Assembly (NCBI GenBank): GCA_037952775.1
Contig: JBANAY010000003.1
Location: 12,524,001 to 12,588,000, forward strand
Source of the DNA: Clonostachys chloroleuca
Taxonomy: Eukaryota > Ascomycota > Sordariomycetes > Hypocreales > Bionectriaceae
Length of the DNA: 64,000 bases
Direction of reading: 5' to 3'
The notes under the pieces are model-generated. The model was not told the DNA's origin and did no database searches. It saw only the letters and a program-made list of their open reading frames with translations. The position numbers and the translations under genes are program-made. How positions within the stretch are numbered: position 1 is the stretch's first letter; each line of letters begins with the position of its first letter. Positions 12,262-24,427 of this stretch are shown piece by piece.

Positions 12262-13397
12262 ATGTCTTATCCCGAGAAGTTCACGGGCTTCCAGGCGCCA
12301 AGCGCTGAGAAGTACCTTGAGTTCGAGAAGAACTCTTGGGCTCCCCGTCCGTTCGGTGACTATGATGTCGATATCCAGATTGAAGCCTGCGGAGTCTGCG
12401 CCAGCGATCGACACAAGATCAATGGCGATTGGGGTGACTCCCCTACCCCCTCGCCGTCGGCCACGAGGTCGTCGGCAAGGTCCTCAAGGTCGGACCCAAG
12501 GTGACGCTCGCCAAGGTCGGCCAGCGTGTTGGTGTCGGCGCCCAGGTCTACTCCTGCCTGACCTGCCGCCAGTGCAAGAACGAGAATGAGACGTACTGCA
12601 AGCAACAGATTGACGCCTATGGCGCTCCCTACCTCGACACTGGCTTCATCACCCAGGGAGGATACTCATCCCACACTCGTATCCACGAGTACTGGTAATT
12701 GCGACCTTCCCAATCATCCCGTATCGTCCTCCAGCTAACACCGAGAAAAAGGGTCTACCCCATCCCCGAGTCGCTGTCCAGCGCCAACGCCGCCCCCATG
12801 CTGTGCGCCGGAATCACCCTGTTCAGCCCCCTCAAGCGATTCGGAGCCGGCCCCGGCAAGAAGGTCGGCATCGTGGGCATCGGTGGCCTGGGCCACTACG
12901 GAATCATCTTCGGCAAGGCCCTCGGGGCCGAGGTCTGGGCCATCTCGCGCACGCGGGCCAAGGAGGCCGACGCCCTCAAGATGGGCGCCGACGGCTTCAT
13001 CGCCACCAACGAGGAGGGCTGGGCCAAGGCGCACAACATGACCTTTGACCTCATCATCAACACGGCCAATTCCTTCGACGGCTTCGAGCTGAGCAACTAC
13101 CTGAGCATGCTCGACATCCACGGCCGCTGGAACTCGGTCGGCCTGCCGGGCGGCGGCATCAACGTCCGCAACCAGGACTTCATCGACAACGGGTGCTTCA
13201 TCGGCGCCTCCCACCTCGGGAGCCGGAAGGAGATGCTCGAGATGTTCGACCTAGTCGCCGAGAAGGGTCTCGAGTCGTGGGTGGAGGAAATTCCCATCTC
13301 CAAGGAGGGGCTGCAGCTGGCCATGAACAACCTTGGAGAGAGCAAGGTCCGCTACAGGTCGTGCATGGTGGGATATGACAAGGCGTTCGGGGCATGA
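12262..13397 (+). CDS. Zinc-dependent alcohol dehydrogenase (ADH6/cinnamyl-alcohol type)
   Basis: This medium-chain zinc dehydrogenase reduces aldehydes to alcohols with NAD(P)H. It starts at the ATG at 12262. An intron at 12695-12751 (GTAATT donor, AAAAAG acceptor) rejoins TG to G. Seen: a catalytic-zinc Cys in CGVCASD, the VGHEVVG histidine-glutamate pair, four Cys of the structural zinc site in CLTCRQCKNENETYC, and the nucleotide-binding GIGGLGHYG. The frame breaks once: after 12443 the coding frame moves by one base inside a CCCC run (12440-12443). One more C would give a continuous 359-aa protein, the usual length for this class. Everything on both sides is well conserved, so I read this as a sequence error rather than a dead gene; a genuine frameshift would leave a truncated 5' fragment. 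Confidence 0.88.
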
Positions 13398-14092
13398 GGA
13401 GTAGATGAGGGAATGTTTGGGCAGAATGGCACAATCGCCGGAGCACCTTGATGGGCAACATCACCGCTCCATATAGCACGTGATCTAGCTTTCAGACTCA
13501 TGTTGTATGTACTTGGCTGAAAAAAAAACTGAATGAAAATATAACCCAAATGTATGCTTTGTAATTTATCTTGCGATTATATGCGTGAAAGGTAACCTAG
13601 AAGCCAAGAATCACACTGCCAACACAAGCAGACTCGACCCCACATTAGACGAGCACAACGAGGGGAAGTTGTTTATCGAACCAGATTCAATCATAAAAGA
13701 ACTAGCAATCTATAGCATGTCTGTGCTAGGTTTATGACTCTTTTCATGTTTCTTTTCATGTTTCTGCATGTGTCACCGGTGCAAAGACTGACCGTACCTC
13801 CAATCTGGTGCGTCACTTTTGTACTTGGCACTTTTTTCTCGACCAGAGTATTGGGGCTGGAGTTTGCTGCGAATACAACTCTCTAAACGAGGGAACAAAA
13901 ACATAATCAACTTCCAAATCTGACTACTCTCGGCGGCTCCCGTTGTCGGAGTCGAAATCTACGTGGTATTCATACCGAAGGGAGATGGAGGGACAAACAA
14001 TAGCGGATGAGTCATGCCGGGTTTGTAGTAAATGTCACCTCTAGTTGGCTGCATCGCCATCATCTCCACATTGAATGTTGGTATTCACAACA
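13398..14092. other. Intergenic, no gene seen
   Basis: AT-rich 3' flank of the dehydrogenase followed by the 5' flank of the phosphotransferase relic. It contains a short tandem TTTTCATGTTTC (about 13741-13764) and nothing else of note. An alternative in-frame ATG for the next gene lies at 14075. Confidence 0.5.
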
Positions 14093-15386
14093 ATGGCGAC
14101 CTCTAACATCGGAAGCGCGTCTTGGAACAACGCCGATGATTATGAGCCCGGAGCTGAGCTTCATACTCGTGCCGTCACGTTTCTGGACGCGATAAACTGG
14201 GAGGCATTGACCTCCCTTGCATCGAAGCTACGTGATGGCACTCCTTGTCGGACCGAGCAGCCATACTCCATTGGACACTTCAATATGGTTCGCAGAATCA
14301 CCTTCGCAGACGATGTCAGTTGGGTGGCAAGATTGCGGATGCCCGATCTTGATGCGGTTTTTGGCTCGCGGGAAAGCCTCAGCCCAACAAGCTTGATGCG
14401 GGTGGAAGTCGCGACAGTGAAGTATCTAAGGTTAGATATAGGAAAGCGCCCCTTTGGAAACGTTTTGCTAATTCTGCAAGCCGCAATACGAGTGTTCCTG
14501 TGCCTGAGGCGTATCATTACGACTTCAGCCGAGACAACAGTATCGGTGCGCCTTTCATCATAATGAGTTACATTCATGGTAATGTAGCAAGTGAGCTGCG
14601 ACTGCAAAAAGGTTGCCCGCCCAGGCTGTTCGGTACGCCGGAGCAAGACAAGGCATTTAGACGATAGATGGCCGACATCCAAGTAGAATTGGCGGCGATT
14701 CAGTTTGATCGTATCGGTTCCCTTTACGAGGATGGTGATGGCTTCACCATAGGTCCGGAACCAGAGACTGGTGATGGGCCGTGGGATACCGCTGCCGACT
14801 ACTACAGCAGCTGGATGCGTCATATTGGTGAAGTTGCTGAGCGTGATGCCGACCCGGATGTGAAGAAGAGGCCATCGTTTAACTTGCCCCAGTCATTCCT
14901 CCCTCTGATGCATCAGTACAGCATCGACCTGACAAGCCGCGGCCCATTCAACTGGTCAATCGAGACTTTGGTGCCCACAACTTGCTGGTTGACGACAATT
15001 TCAACATTGTTGGGCTCATTGATTTGGATGGTGTCATGGCAGCACCAATTGACTTGGTTACTCAATTCCCTACCCTGACAGGCCTAGACAGAGAGGTTCC
15101 CGGACACAAAGAGACAAAGCCAGCTGCCATCGAACGCATTGTGGCTACCAGGCCGCTGCTTGCCGAGTACCAACGCTTGTTGGCATCATCTCAGCAGCAG
15201 TCCGTTACGGCGGATGAGAGTGCTGCCGGAGCTGTTCTCGCCGACCGGATCACATCAGACGGCGCCACCATTGTCTATGGCCTGACAAGATTCGCAGGTC
15301 ACCAAGGTTTCGTCAACGATAAATGGATGAATGCTTTTGAAAGATACATGGGCAAAGGGGCACTGGACAGTGATGCAGCTTCATAA
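14093..15386 (+). pseudogene. Broken APH-fold phosphotransferase (aminoglycoside-kinase-like)
   Basis: The coding trace gives an APH/choline-kinase-fold protein of the kind common in fungi. The catalytic loop reads NRDFGAHNLL (Asp and Asn present, but Asn where the family usually has His), followed by the metal-binding GLIDLDG. The ATG is at 14093 (14075 is also possible). An intron at 14431-14480 (GTTAGA donor, GCTAAT branch, GCAAG acceptor) keeps frame. Two lesions follow: a TAG at 14665-14667 in a context reading RR-stop-MADIQ, one C-to-T change from CAG, and a one-base loss at or near CCC 14943-14945, just before the catalytic loop. With both repaired the product would be about 414 aa. 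The second lesion matches the window-wide homopolymer artefact; the stop does not, so I call it a pseudogene. Substrate unknown. Confidence 0.75.
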
Positions 15387-16494
15387 ATGCATCTGTCTGC
15401 TTCTCAAGTCTGCGATTAATAAGAAGTATAACACTTCTGCGATTAGTCCGGCCATTTGTCAGCAATCTTGTGTCATCATGTATCTGACAAAAGCGTTCAT
15501 TTGTAGGCATTAAGCTTGAACTGATGTTGAGGCATTTTTTGGCCAACAGTAGCCCCATGCCGCTACACAGTAGAACATGAAGCTGGCAGTGTGCCCCTGT
15601 TGCAGGACCGGAGAACTTGCCGAAAAGGCTTTGAACAACCGTAGAAGATAGATAGTAGTTCAGAAAACTGCAGAACAGGGGTCGGCCTCGAGTGCGGAAG
15701 ATGCCATGCTGGCTACTGGCAAGCATGTTCAAACTAGCAGGGCTGTCAAACCGCCCTGCCTAAATAGTGATCCAATTCGCGCGCGATTCACGGTGCTGCC
15801 TCGTACAATGGCCTCACTAGTAAGGCACATGGACGTCTCGCCTCTCTACGAGGAATATGCATCGCAGCTTACTTGGGCAACCCGTGTTAGTTGATTGGAC
15901 CCCTCCTCAGTCTCGCAACCACCAGCTCCACCGAACAGGCTCTTGTCTGGTGGGTGCTTTACCGATACTGCCCCTGGCCATGTGGTGTGCATCCTGCGCT
16001 TACCTGGATCGAGCTGGCCGAAAGCCTCGCTTGTGGGCGGCCGGCCAGTGACTCCTCGCTTCCCCTCCAGCTTGGCCCCGGCTTAGGAAGCAAGCTGATG
16101 ACTCAAGCAGGACGAGCTGAACAGTCAATCACGCAAATCCAACCCCTCGAGATGTGACTGACAAACCTCGTTTCGCTGTATTATAAACTGAATAGCCTCC
16201 CCGGGAAGTAGAAAATGGCTGACCTACCCACTATACCACCACCTCTTCCCCCCTTGTACCCAATCATCTGGCTCTTAAGCTTATTGTTCTTCCTTGTTCC
16301 CTGCTCAGATCTGCTCCCCACATCTTGATACCATAACCTGATATTGCCAAAGCCGACTTACACGCTGCATACCAACCTCGTACGTTCAAATCTAAGTAGA
16401 GATCATAGAAAGACAAGTTGCTGATAGGCAATTCAAAGGAAATAGAAACCAGTCCCATAAACAAACCGGTGTAAAGTGCCGTAGCAGCCTCCCA
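15387..16494. other. Intergenic, no gene seen
   Basis: 3' flank of the phosphotransferase relic and 5' flank of the propeller gene. Open frames are short, overlapping and without motifs. The last 100 bases are open in the frame of the next gene from about 16396 but have no ATG before 16495. Confidence 0.45.
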
Positions 16495-17495
16495 ATGGAC
16501 CGGCTGTCCCTCTCCCTCCGGTGCCGCCAGGCCTGCGCCCGCTCCGAGATCACCCACATTAGTCTCACCGACACGGCCGCCCTCGCCGTCTACGTCTCCC
16601 CCCTCCCGCCTCCCTCTCCTGGGTCGACACCTTCTCCCTCACCCGCAAGCCCGGCAAGCTCGCCTCCCTCTCCAAGAGCTCCGGCTCCTACGGCGCCTTC
16701 CCACCCTCCTCCTCCTCATCTGCCGTAGGTAGTAGCAGCAGCACCGTCTACGCCGCCCTCAAGGACTGGACCATCCGCGTCTCCGGCGGCATCGAGTACT
16801 GCCACTCCAGCTCCGTCCTCGTCCGCGACCTCGACTCGGGCAAGACCCTCCTCGAGCTCAAGGACGCCGGCCGCGCCCCCATCGCCTGGAGCCGCGACGC
16901 CCGCCTCGTCGCCGCCGGTGAGGCCAACAACCCCGAGCGCATGGGCATCTGGGACGCCAAGACGGGCGCCAGGGTCGGCAGGGTCATCTCCCACATCGAC
17001 GCCGTCACCCACGCCGCCTTCTCCCCTTCTTCCGACGTTGCTGGGGCCAGCACCCTCGTCACCCTCTCCCGCGACGGCACCCTGCGCATCACCAACCCCT
17101 CCACCTCCCGCACCGTCGCCAGGCTCGAGCTCACCTCCCGCAACCCGCGCGCCCTCGCCGTCGCCCCCCACGGCAACACCATCGTTTCCGTCTGGGACTC
17201 GTCCCTCTACGTCTGGCACCCCCGCTCCGGCGACCTGACCTCGTATGCCCTCTCCGCCACGCGCATGGCCGAGGGCTGGCCCCTCGCCATCTCCCCGGAC
17301 TGCCGCTACGTCGCCTGCCGCACCGAGGACGGCTTCGACCTCATGGAGGTCTCGTCGGGAGTCGTCGTCTTCGCCATGGCCACCGAGTCCATCGTCACCG
17401 CCGCCGCTTTCTCCTCTGATTCTTCTGCTTTGCTCCTGGGGAGGATGGACGGCGTTCTCGAGCTCTGGGATATTTCTGAAAAGGGCTCAAACTAA
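16495..17495 (+). CDS. WD40/quinoprotein-like beta-propeller protein, GC-rich
   Basis: The frame from the ATG at 16495 runs into a second frame beginning ASLSWVDTFSLTRK and continuing to the TAA at 17493-17495. The switch lies in the C-rich tract 16598-16607; one extra C joins them into about 333 aa. Propeller-blade signatures are visible: DLDSGKTLLEL, GIWDAKTGARVGRV, TLVTLSRDGTLRI, SVWDSSLYVWHPRSGD and GVLELWDISEKG, each ending a strand with a W/Y-x-W/I pattern. These suggest six to seven WD40-like blades, and no enzymatic domain. Third codon positions are almost all C or G, more extreme than in neighbouring genes. The true N terminus is uncertain because no ATG precedes 16495 in the open frame, so an upstream exon is possible. 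Specific function is not known. Confidence 0.65.
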
Positions 17496-18126
17496 TTAAT
17501 ACTGTAGGATACCAAGTAATGAGAGATTGTTAAGCGTATAGGTTAGGAAAAGTGAAAGGGGGAGGCATGGTACATTCAATTCAACATATACCACTATTAG
17601 AAACATATATTTAAGTTAGGGACAATTTTTATGACGGAATGAAGATAATGGAACAAACCTAATGGAACGAAGATAATGGATTATATAGCACTAGGGATTT
17701 GCTGGCAAATTAATTTACATAATCACATGCAAGGCTGTGGCGCAACGTGTAAACACAATCATGTTTATTTACACTTTGAATCCGTCATCAATACGTCTCT
17801 GTTCACCGGAATGCTGGGTATTTATCGCAAAATAGAAAACGACCGACATACGCCCCCCAAATGCCCCAATTCCAACCCAACTCTGTCTCATACAAATGTG
17901 GCTCCTATGCAGCCGCAACATTCCAACATCTCCATAGCTCCACTCGCTTGCTGTCGTAAATAAACGCTCCTGGTATCCCACTCCGAAAATGAATCTGCTT
18001 GCCTATCCTCCACTGCAATACAACAACCAAATGGAAACGACCGCATTATATGCTTTTGTTTTCAAGACATGTACCGTCCTGATGGGAAAAGACAACTGCT
18101 ATGTTCATATGTAACTCTCACCGTCT
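17496..18126. other. Convergent 3' intergenic region
   Basis: AT-rich DNA between two convergent genes, presumably holding both 3' UTRs. A near-duplicate word AATGGAACGAAGATAATGGA / AATGAAGATAATGGAA occurs around 17637-17680. No gene. Confidence 0.5.
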
Positions 18127-20977
18127 TTACAAGCCCCAGCCGAGCATCTCGAGGGTGCCCCTCGCCTCGGAAGCGGACATGCCGCTCACGCCCATGGAGC
18201 GTGCCATGGTACCCTTCTTCAACCTCTGAAGGCCTACCGACAACTTCCAGCTCTCCTCCTCATCAACCACAAACAGGTATCTCTTACCCTCTTGATCACG
18301 CATCGTTGCGCGGAGCACATGCAAGCCCTTGGCCTTCCACTCCCCGGTCTGTCCAGTCGAAGATGGGATGTTAGTATCTTTAAAATTTCGTTCGCAAAGT
18401 CCAAGGCGACAGCACTCACTGCACGCGCGCAGCATCTCGGACAGATAAGCGTCAGCCTCCTCGCCGTGAAGCGTCTTGGTGGCGCCTCTGTCCGCTTTGC
18501 GCGCGCGTGAGTTGGCTAGTTTATTGAGCAAATCAGGGGGATAATTCGAAGAAGCAAACGAAGCAGTGGATGAAGCAGATGATGATGACGCATTTAAACA
18601 GTGCTGGGGGCACCATACCTCGACGGACTTGAGAGTCCAGGCCTTTACGTCCCACTCTCGCTGTGGGACGCCTCGGACATCGTCATCGATGAAGAGACCT
18701 TCGGTTGTGATACGCAGGATCAGGCCGTCTGTGACGGTTCCCACTCCCGAAACCAGTTGGCTGGCTGGTGTTTTCGAAAACTGGTTCATAAATAGGTAGA
18801 CCGCAGATATGACAATCTTATCTGGGTCTTTGGTTGAGTACGGACCTCTCATCGACGGCGGTGGCGATGTTCGAGTGGTGGTGTGGGATTGCGCCCAGGA
18901 TGATTCGGATCCGGTGAATGAAGACATGGAGTTTTTCCTCGCTGGCTTCTTTTGGTCATAAGGCCTATAAGAGTGCCCGTCGGCACTCACATTTGACTTG
19001 GCCGTTGAGGGGGCTGGTTTCGTGTTCTGAGCGGATGTCGTGGTCTTCTGTGCCGTGGAAGCAGAAGTCGTTGATGCTGGGGCGGGAGGTCGTCCGTTCG
19101 GCCACATGCTAATCTTCTCACCTACCCCGGAGAAAGCGTAGCTGCCGCCTCGTCGAGTCGACCTGGCCTCTTCCGCCTCGGCCTCCCTCTTCTTGGCTTC
19201 CTCCTCTTCCTTCTTCTTGGCCTCCTCTTTCTTCTTGGCCTCTTCCGCCCTCTTCCTGGCTTCTTCCAGTCTCCTCTTAGCCTCCTCCGCCTCTCTCTTC
19301 CTGGCCTCTTCCACCTCCTTTTTCCTAGCTTCCTCCTTCTTCTTGGCTTCTTCTGCCTCCCTTGCAGCTTTCTGAAGACGTTCTTTTCGCTCCCTCTCTA
19401 GCTTCTCGAGCAGTTCCTTGGCCCTCAACTCTGCCGCCTGTTTCTCTTTGGCCTCCTTGGCCTCCTTTTCGCGGCGCTGCCTTTCTTCTTCTCGAAGCTG
19501 ACGCTCTTTTGCTTCCCTGGCGCGAAGCTCAGCCAATCGTTTGGCTGCATCCTCGCGGCGCTTCTGCTCAGCTTCCTTGGCCTTCCGCTCCTCTTCCTTC
19601 TTGCGGATCTCTTCACGTGCCTTCTCCCACGATGCCTTGACGTCCTCACGAGTCCTCTCCCAGGCCGTCTTGGCCTTCTCCTCCCTCGTCGGGGGAGATT
19701 TGGGTTCAGCCTTGGGTGGAGGTGGGTTGGGCTTCTCTTCTTTAGGTGCGGGCGCGGGCGTGGGTGCTGGTGCTGGTGCTGGTGTTGGCTCTGGTTTGGG
19801 AGGCGGCGGTGCCTTCTTGGGTGGTGGTGGCTCCTCCCGAGGAGGGGGGTTGCTTCTGCCTTCGGCACTGGTTCTGGTTCTGGTTCTGGCGGTGGCTCTG
19901 CTTTTGGAGGAGGCTGTGGTTCAGGTTCAGGTGGTGGTGGTGGTGGCTCCTTTCGAGGTGGTGGTGGCTCTGTTCTCGGAGGAGTGGGTGGTTGTGGAGG
20001 TGGCTCTTCACCCGGAGGAGGGTCTGCCTTTGGTGGCGGCGCTGCCCTCGGCGATGGCTCTGCGCTGGGGGGTGGTTTTGCCTTGCGAGACTCTGCTCTT
20101 GGAGGGGTTGCTGTCCTTGAAGTTGGCTCGTGTTGTGAGTGTCGCTCTTTCCTAGACTCTTTCCTGGGCTCTTTCCTGGGAGGAGGAGCTGGAGGAGGAG
20201 ATGGCGAACGCCGTCGACGTGACTGTCGAGCAGGGGATGGTGAGCGCCGTCGACTTGACGTTCGAGGAGGGGATGGTGAACGCCGTCGGGGTGGCGGTCG
20301 AGGCGGAGGCGGAGGGGACTCTGGGGGGGTTTGTGGGCCAGCATGATGGTAGCGTGGTCCACTATCACGACCGCCATCATGGCTCTGATAGCTCCCGCTA
20401 TGCCGGCTGCTGCCATGAGGAGGAGGATTTGGAGCGCCACGATTATGTCCGTGAGGCGGTGGCGGCGGAGGGGGCTGTCATCTTGGGGAGGAGGCGCACC
20501 CGGGGGATATGGTCCCCGGAAGCCAGATGAGCCTCCGGGGCCGCCGAAACCTCCTCCGTTGAAACCTCCTGGACCTCCGCCGTTTCCGTTGAAGCCTCCT
20601 TGGCCACCTGCCTGACCACTCGATGTGCTTGGCCCATAGAAGAACTTGGACCTGTCTGTCTGTGTCCTACCCAGAGACCAGGCCCCGAACCCAATGCCCA
20701 GCATCAACATCGCCATGCCCACGTTGCCGAGACCCTGAAAGCTTTCCCACCAAGTCCTAAAGGCGGGAGCCATGCTTTGGCCAACGACAACCAGTATCAG
20801 AGCGGAAGCAAACCCGGCAATAAAACTGTTGGCGTTTGGCTGCAGTGATGGCAGATACAGAAACCCAGATCCGGCTGAGTGTTCTGGGATCACGAAGATG
20901 TCATATTTCCCAGGGGGCAGCCCCGAAGACCTGGGCACTCCCCCATGTGGTGGCGGGGGAGGAGGTGGTCCGTCCAT
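18127..20977 (-). CDS. Conserved proline-rich, two-helix membrane protein with coiled coil
   Basis: Start is the ATG at 20977. The N terminus is poly-Pro (MDGPPPPPPPHGG), then two hydrophobic segments at about 48-68 and 85-105, a Gly/Phe-rich linker, and an Arg-Ser-rich block with three repeats of the type RRRSPSP. A long Pro/Glu region leads to a charged coiled coil (about 500-640, REAEEAKKK-type heptads), then a C-terminal globular domain with EVWCP and KGLHVLRATMRDQEGKR. The frame breaks twice, at G runs 20470-20474 and 19844-19849 (C runs in the sense strand); one base at each gives a continuous 950 aa. An apparent GTATGG intron donor near 18630 was not used because EVWCP reads through in frame. 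I know this as a conserved ascomycete protein without assigned function; the coiled coil and membrane anchor suggest a tether. Confidence 0.8.
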
Positions 20978-22390
20978 TGTGACCCTTCAGCCCTCCAGGA
21001 CCGAGGAAAGGTTCTCGAAAATCCCAAGGGTCGAATCGTATCGTGTATCGCCGGGCCGGTCTAGGAACGCATCGGGGACGCCATGGGCGGTCGTGAAGTC
21101 TGTGAGAGAGTCTTGATTGGGGTCAGTATCCGGGATTCTGAAGAGCTGTTGGCATGGTTGAGGCTGGGTCCTGGTAGGGTAATAGGGGGTGCAGCCAAGT
21201 GAAAAACGCACAATGCGGAGGACACAAGTAGAGCTGAATGTACAGCTCAGAACACCGACAACAAAACACCGGCAGTCGGGTTGAAATTGAAAAAGTCGGT
21301 TGGAGTTTCTCAACCGTTGACAGGCGGCGTTGCCAGTCAGGGATTGCTGAAGGGCTAGTAGCTGGAACGTTGCGTCTGGAATATCTGGGTTGGCCGTTGC
21401 TGGAAAGTGGAATGGGGGAAAAAAAGGCTCGAGGGGTGAGGGAAGCTGTCCCGTCTTGTTTACTTGGTGCGAGGCAACAACACAGCGCTGGGTGGCTCGG
21501 GGCCAGGTAGGCTCCCCACCAATTGCTGTTCTAGTGGCCGTACTATGCAGCTTCCCCGTAGGCGGGCTCCAGTTAATTAAGGCCAGCTAGTGCGCTATTG
21601 GCTGTGCAGCGTGCTGGAGAAGGGGCGAAAGGGGCCCATGCGCTCATTTGACCACTGAGCTGGTGTAATGGAGGGGCGGGTTCATGTGGGCGCACCGCCT
21701 CTGAGGCACCTCGGCGCGTGGCAGATTCCTCATCTCGCCGGCTGAGGCTTTGACAGGTACAGAGCATGCTGTGCGACGAAGCCACCGGCATAGGGCTCTG
21801 CGCCATGACCGCGGCCTTCTTTCTATTAAGGGAATTTCGGAGTTTCCATTCCACCCGGGGCATACAGTGGCTAGTGGCTCTAGCAGCTGTAAAAAAGACC
21901 CTGACCCTCCGGTTCGTAGGGACAATTAGGAGGGAGGGATGTGCCTGGCAGTTGAGAGCTCCAAGCGAGACGGTGAGACAACGGCGCTTGCCAAAAAACC
22001 GGGAGTCCCACACTGCAGCCTTTTGTGCCGCAGCAGCGCAGCCAGCCCCTTTTTAAATCAACGCTTCTACCCAACTCATCCATTGGTGCGTTGAAACCAA
22101 ATATAATCTATCATCGAAATTGAAGAATTTAAACCCACGTACTAACTTAAATCAAATGTGCTCGCTAATGCCCCAAAAGTTACAATAATCCAGCGCCAGT
22201 AGACCTTCAAAGAATGCTAAACTGATGACGATATGTATCTGAACAGTTCCCAAGTTTGAAGCCCTTGGGAACACTCTCAGAGGCTACTTGATGCTGGACC
22301 GCCAGTGACCAAAATAGGCCCAATTTCACACCTTCCACAACTCTGACCACCATCGCAAAACCTCGAGAGGGGAGAGGGAAAGTTAATTCC
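20978..22390. other. Intergenic, no gene seen
   Basis: 5' flank of the proline-rich membrane protein. Only short overlapping frames are present, one of up to 146 codons on the minus strand (21573-22013) without motif or exon partners. Composition becomes AT-rich after 22.08 kb, approaching the foldback element. Confidence 0.45.
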
Positions 22391-22635
22391 TAAACAAAGA
22401 GTTGAATTAAATTAATTGAATCTAACCAAATCTCCGTGTGATTCAAGATTGTATGATCCAATGGGTATTATATGCTTTATTGAAATTTGCGTGGCGGCAA
22501 ATCCTGCGTTGTAGTCACCGCATAAAACTAATCGCATTTCAGTAGCAGCCTAACGCCTATTGGATCACACAATCTGGATTCACACGGAGGTTGATTAGAT
22601 CCAATCAATAACTCAATTTCTTGAACTCGGACAAA
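22391..22635. mobile_element. Foldback, MITE-like inverted-repeat element
   Basis: Two arms of about 100 bp face each other around a short centre (about 22495-22527). The clearest block is CTCCGTGTGATTCAAGATTG (22432-22451) on the left. Its counterpart is the reverse complement of 22565-22590 on the right, which reads CTCCGTGTGAATCCAGATTG. The match continues outwards through GAATCTAA/GGATCTAA and GAGTTGAA/GAGTTCAA, and inwards through CCAATGGG/CCAATAGG and TTGAAATTTGCG/CTGAAATGCGAT. Several mismatches are C/T or G/A, as after RIP. No coding capacity and no certain target-site duplication were found, so the outer limits are approximate. Confidence 0.7.
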
Positions 22636-24427
22636 CGTTTAATAGATTGATAGACATGGGAGGTGCATTTGCTAGATCCAATTTTTCGTAAGCGGCTTCG
22701 CCGTTGCAAGAAGGCTCTGACTGACTAGAGGCTTGTATGTTTAATGAATTAGAAATAAAGAGGTGCGGTTATGAGCTTGCTCCCTGGGGGCTATGGCCGA
22801 GTTACTGGGCAGCCCTTAGGAGTAGCCTTCGAGGTGTTGATGCCTGTGGCTAGGCCATGTGTGCCGGAGTTCGAAATTGTCGCATGGACCGTAATTTATG
22901 TTTGAAGATAATCACGTGTGTGGCCCTTATTAGTTGTTTTAAAAAAGAACAAAAATGGATCTACAAGATGGGACATCTAAGACGACTCGCCATGCAATTG
23001 GCGGCTAACATCATGTATGATTGTGGTTACAGATATAGAGAAAAGAGAGATTCAGCTTAGACGTCTCTTTTGTACCTACAATGAAAAGCTCATAATTCCT
23101 TAGATGTATGTATCATGGACTGTTACCAAGACGAACCCAATCGAAGACAGCCTTTGCTCGCTCTAAACCTTGACCTCGGCTACTTCCATTGGCATATATT
23201 GCTGGGTGATAATGGACGAATCTCCAGCTCGAACGAAGCACGGCAAGATGTTGGGCACCATCTCACTTGTGGTGCGTCCAACCCCCTTTCACTAGTATCT
23301 CGCTTAGCATTGCTTGTACACACGGCGGCATGGCCGGGGGTATGAGCAACGCACGCCCTGCTGGCGTTCGTCTAGTCAAGGAGATAGATACCTCCAGCCC
23401 ACTTCCACATGAGGCGGTCAAGTCACCTCTCCACTGCGGGTGCGCAACCCGTCAATGTGACGTGTCAAAGCACAGTCCACTCAACCCCTGGAGACGCAAC
23501 CGCCGTGACGCATGTACGGGCAGAGTTACAAGCGAAACAAGCACCGGGCAGTGTAGATGCACAATAAAACGCGCTTGGTGATGGACGATCCCTCTCAGGG
23601 AGAGTCGTGGACGTACACACTGCCCTTTCACCCGACGGAACTCCTCGCGACTTGCCCCACCATTTCCCGCAACGGTTGTTGCCTGGGCAACCAAAGGTGT
23701 GACGTATTATACGTTCGGTATGTGGCGCTGACGTAGCTTCCCCAATTTGGCAACGAACATGGAATTAGCACACCATACAGAGAATCTATACCGTCAGACT
23801 CTTATGAACAAGTTGCCCGCCTAAGCAACTCATCCGGGCCGAGTAGAGTTCCCAGGATAACTTTTTGGTCGAAACCCTTCTCTAATTCTGGCGTTAGGCA
23901 CGTGGGATGTCTCGTGCACGCTATCTAATGCCGTAGATCACCGTGCATGTGGTATGGTTCTAGACCGAGTCTGGAGATATGCCTTCCAGCAAACCTTGTG
24001 AAAAGAGATAGATCCATTTAATGGGTACGAAGTAGCACTTGGTAAGAGTAGTAGTTAAAAGTTTGTTTATTCGTAAGGGATATCTGGGATGAAATGTGGT
24101 TGTGTATCCAAAAGTGCCAAAATGCCAATTGTGATCAATGGTAAGGATAGTAGCAAGAATAAATAGATCGCTCTGGTTGGTCTCTCGAAACGCCGAAACA
24201 GAAGATAAGAAAACGAAGTAGCCTTCGGAACAATGTATAGTACTCACATCTGCCGACATCTTACCGGCCGTCTAAGCTGGCGTAGACAGCAAGAGTGCAA
24301 CAAAGGTGGTCAACAACTCGGCGGCCCAGAGCGCGCCCTTTGCTGTGCTCTTCACTATCCAGTGAATACACACTACCGCCCGCACACATAGCAGAGTGAA
24401 ACGCACTACCAAAGTCGCTAGGACCAG
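22636..24427. other. Intergenic, no gene seen
   Basis: Mixed-composition DNA between the foldback element and the 3' end of the VAM7-like gene. A 104-codon plus-strand frame (23267-23581) has no recognisable domain. No terminator, tRNA or further repeat was identified. Confidence 0.45.

Noticed and set aside
14161..14823. 220-codon minus-strand frame opposite the phosphotransferase
   Set aside because: It is the antisense shadow of the sense coding trace, which carries the kinase motifs.
18500..18640. Intron in the C-terminal part of the proline-rich membrane protein (GTATGG donor)
   Set aside because: The conserved EVWCP reads straight through in frame and the putative acceptor region codes in frame too.
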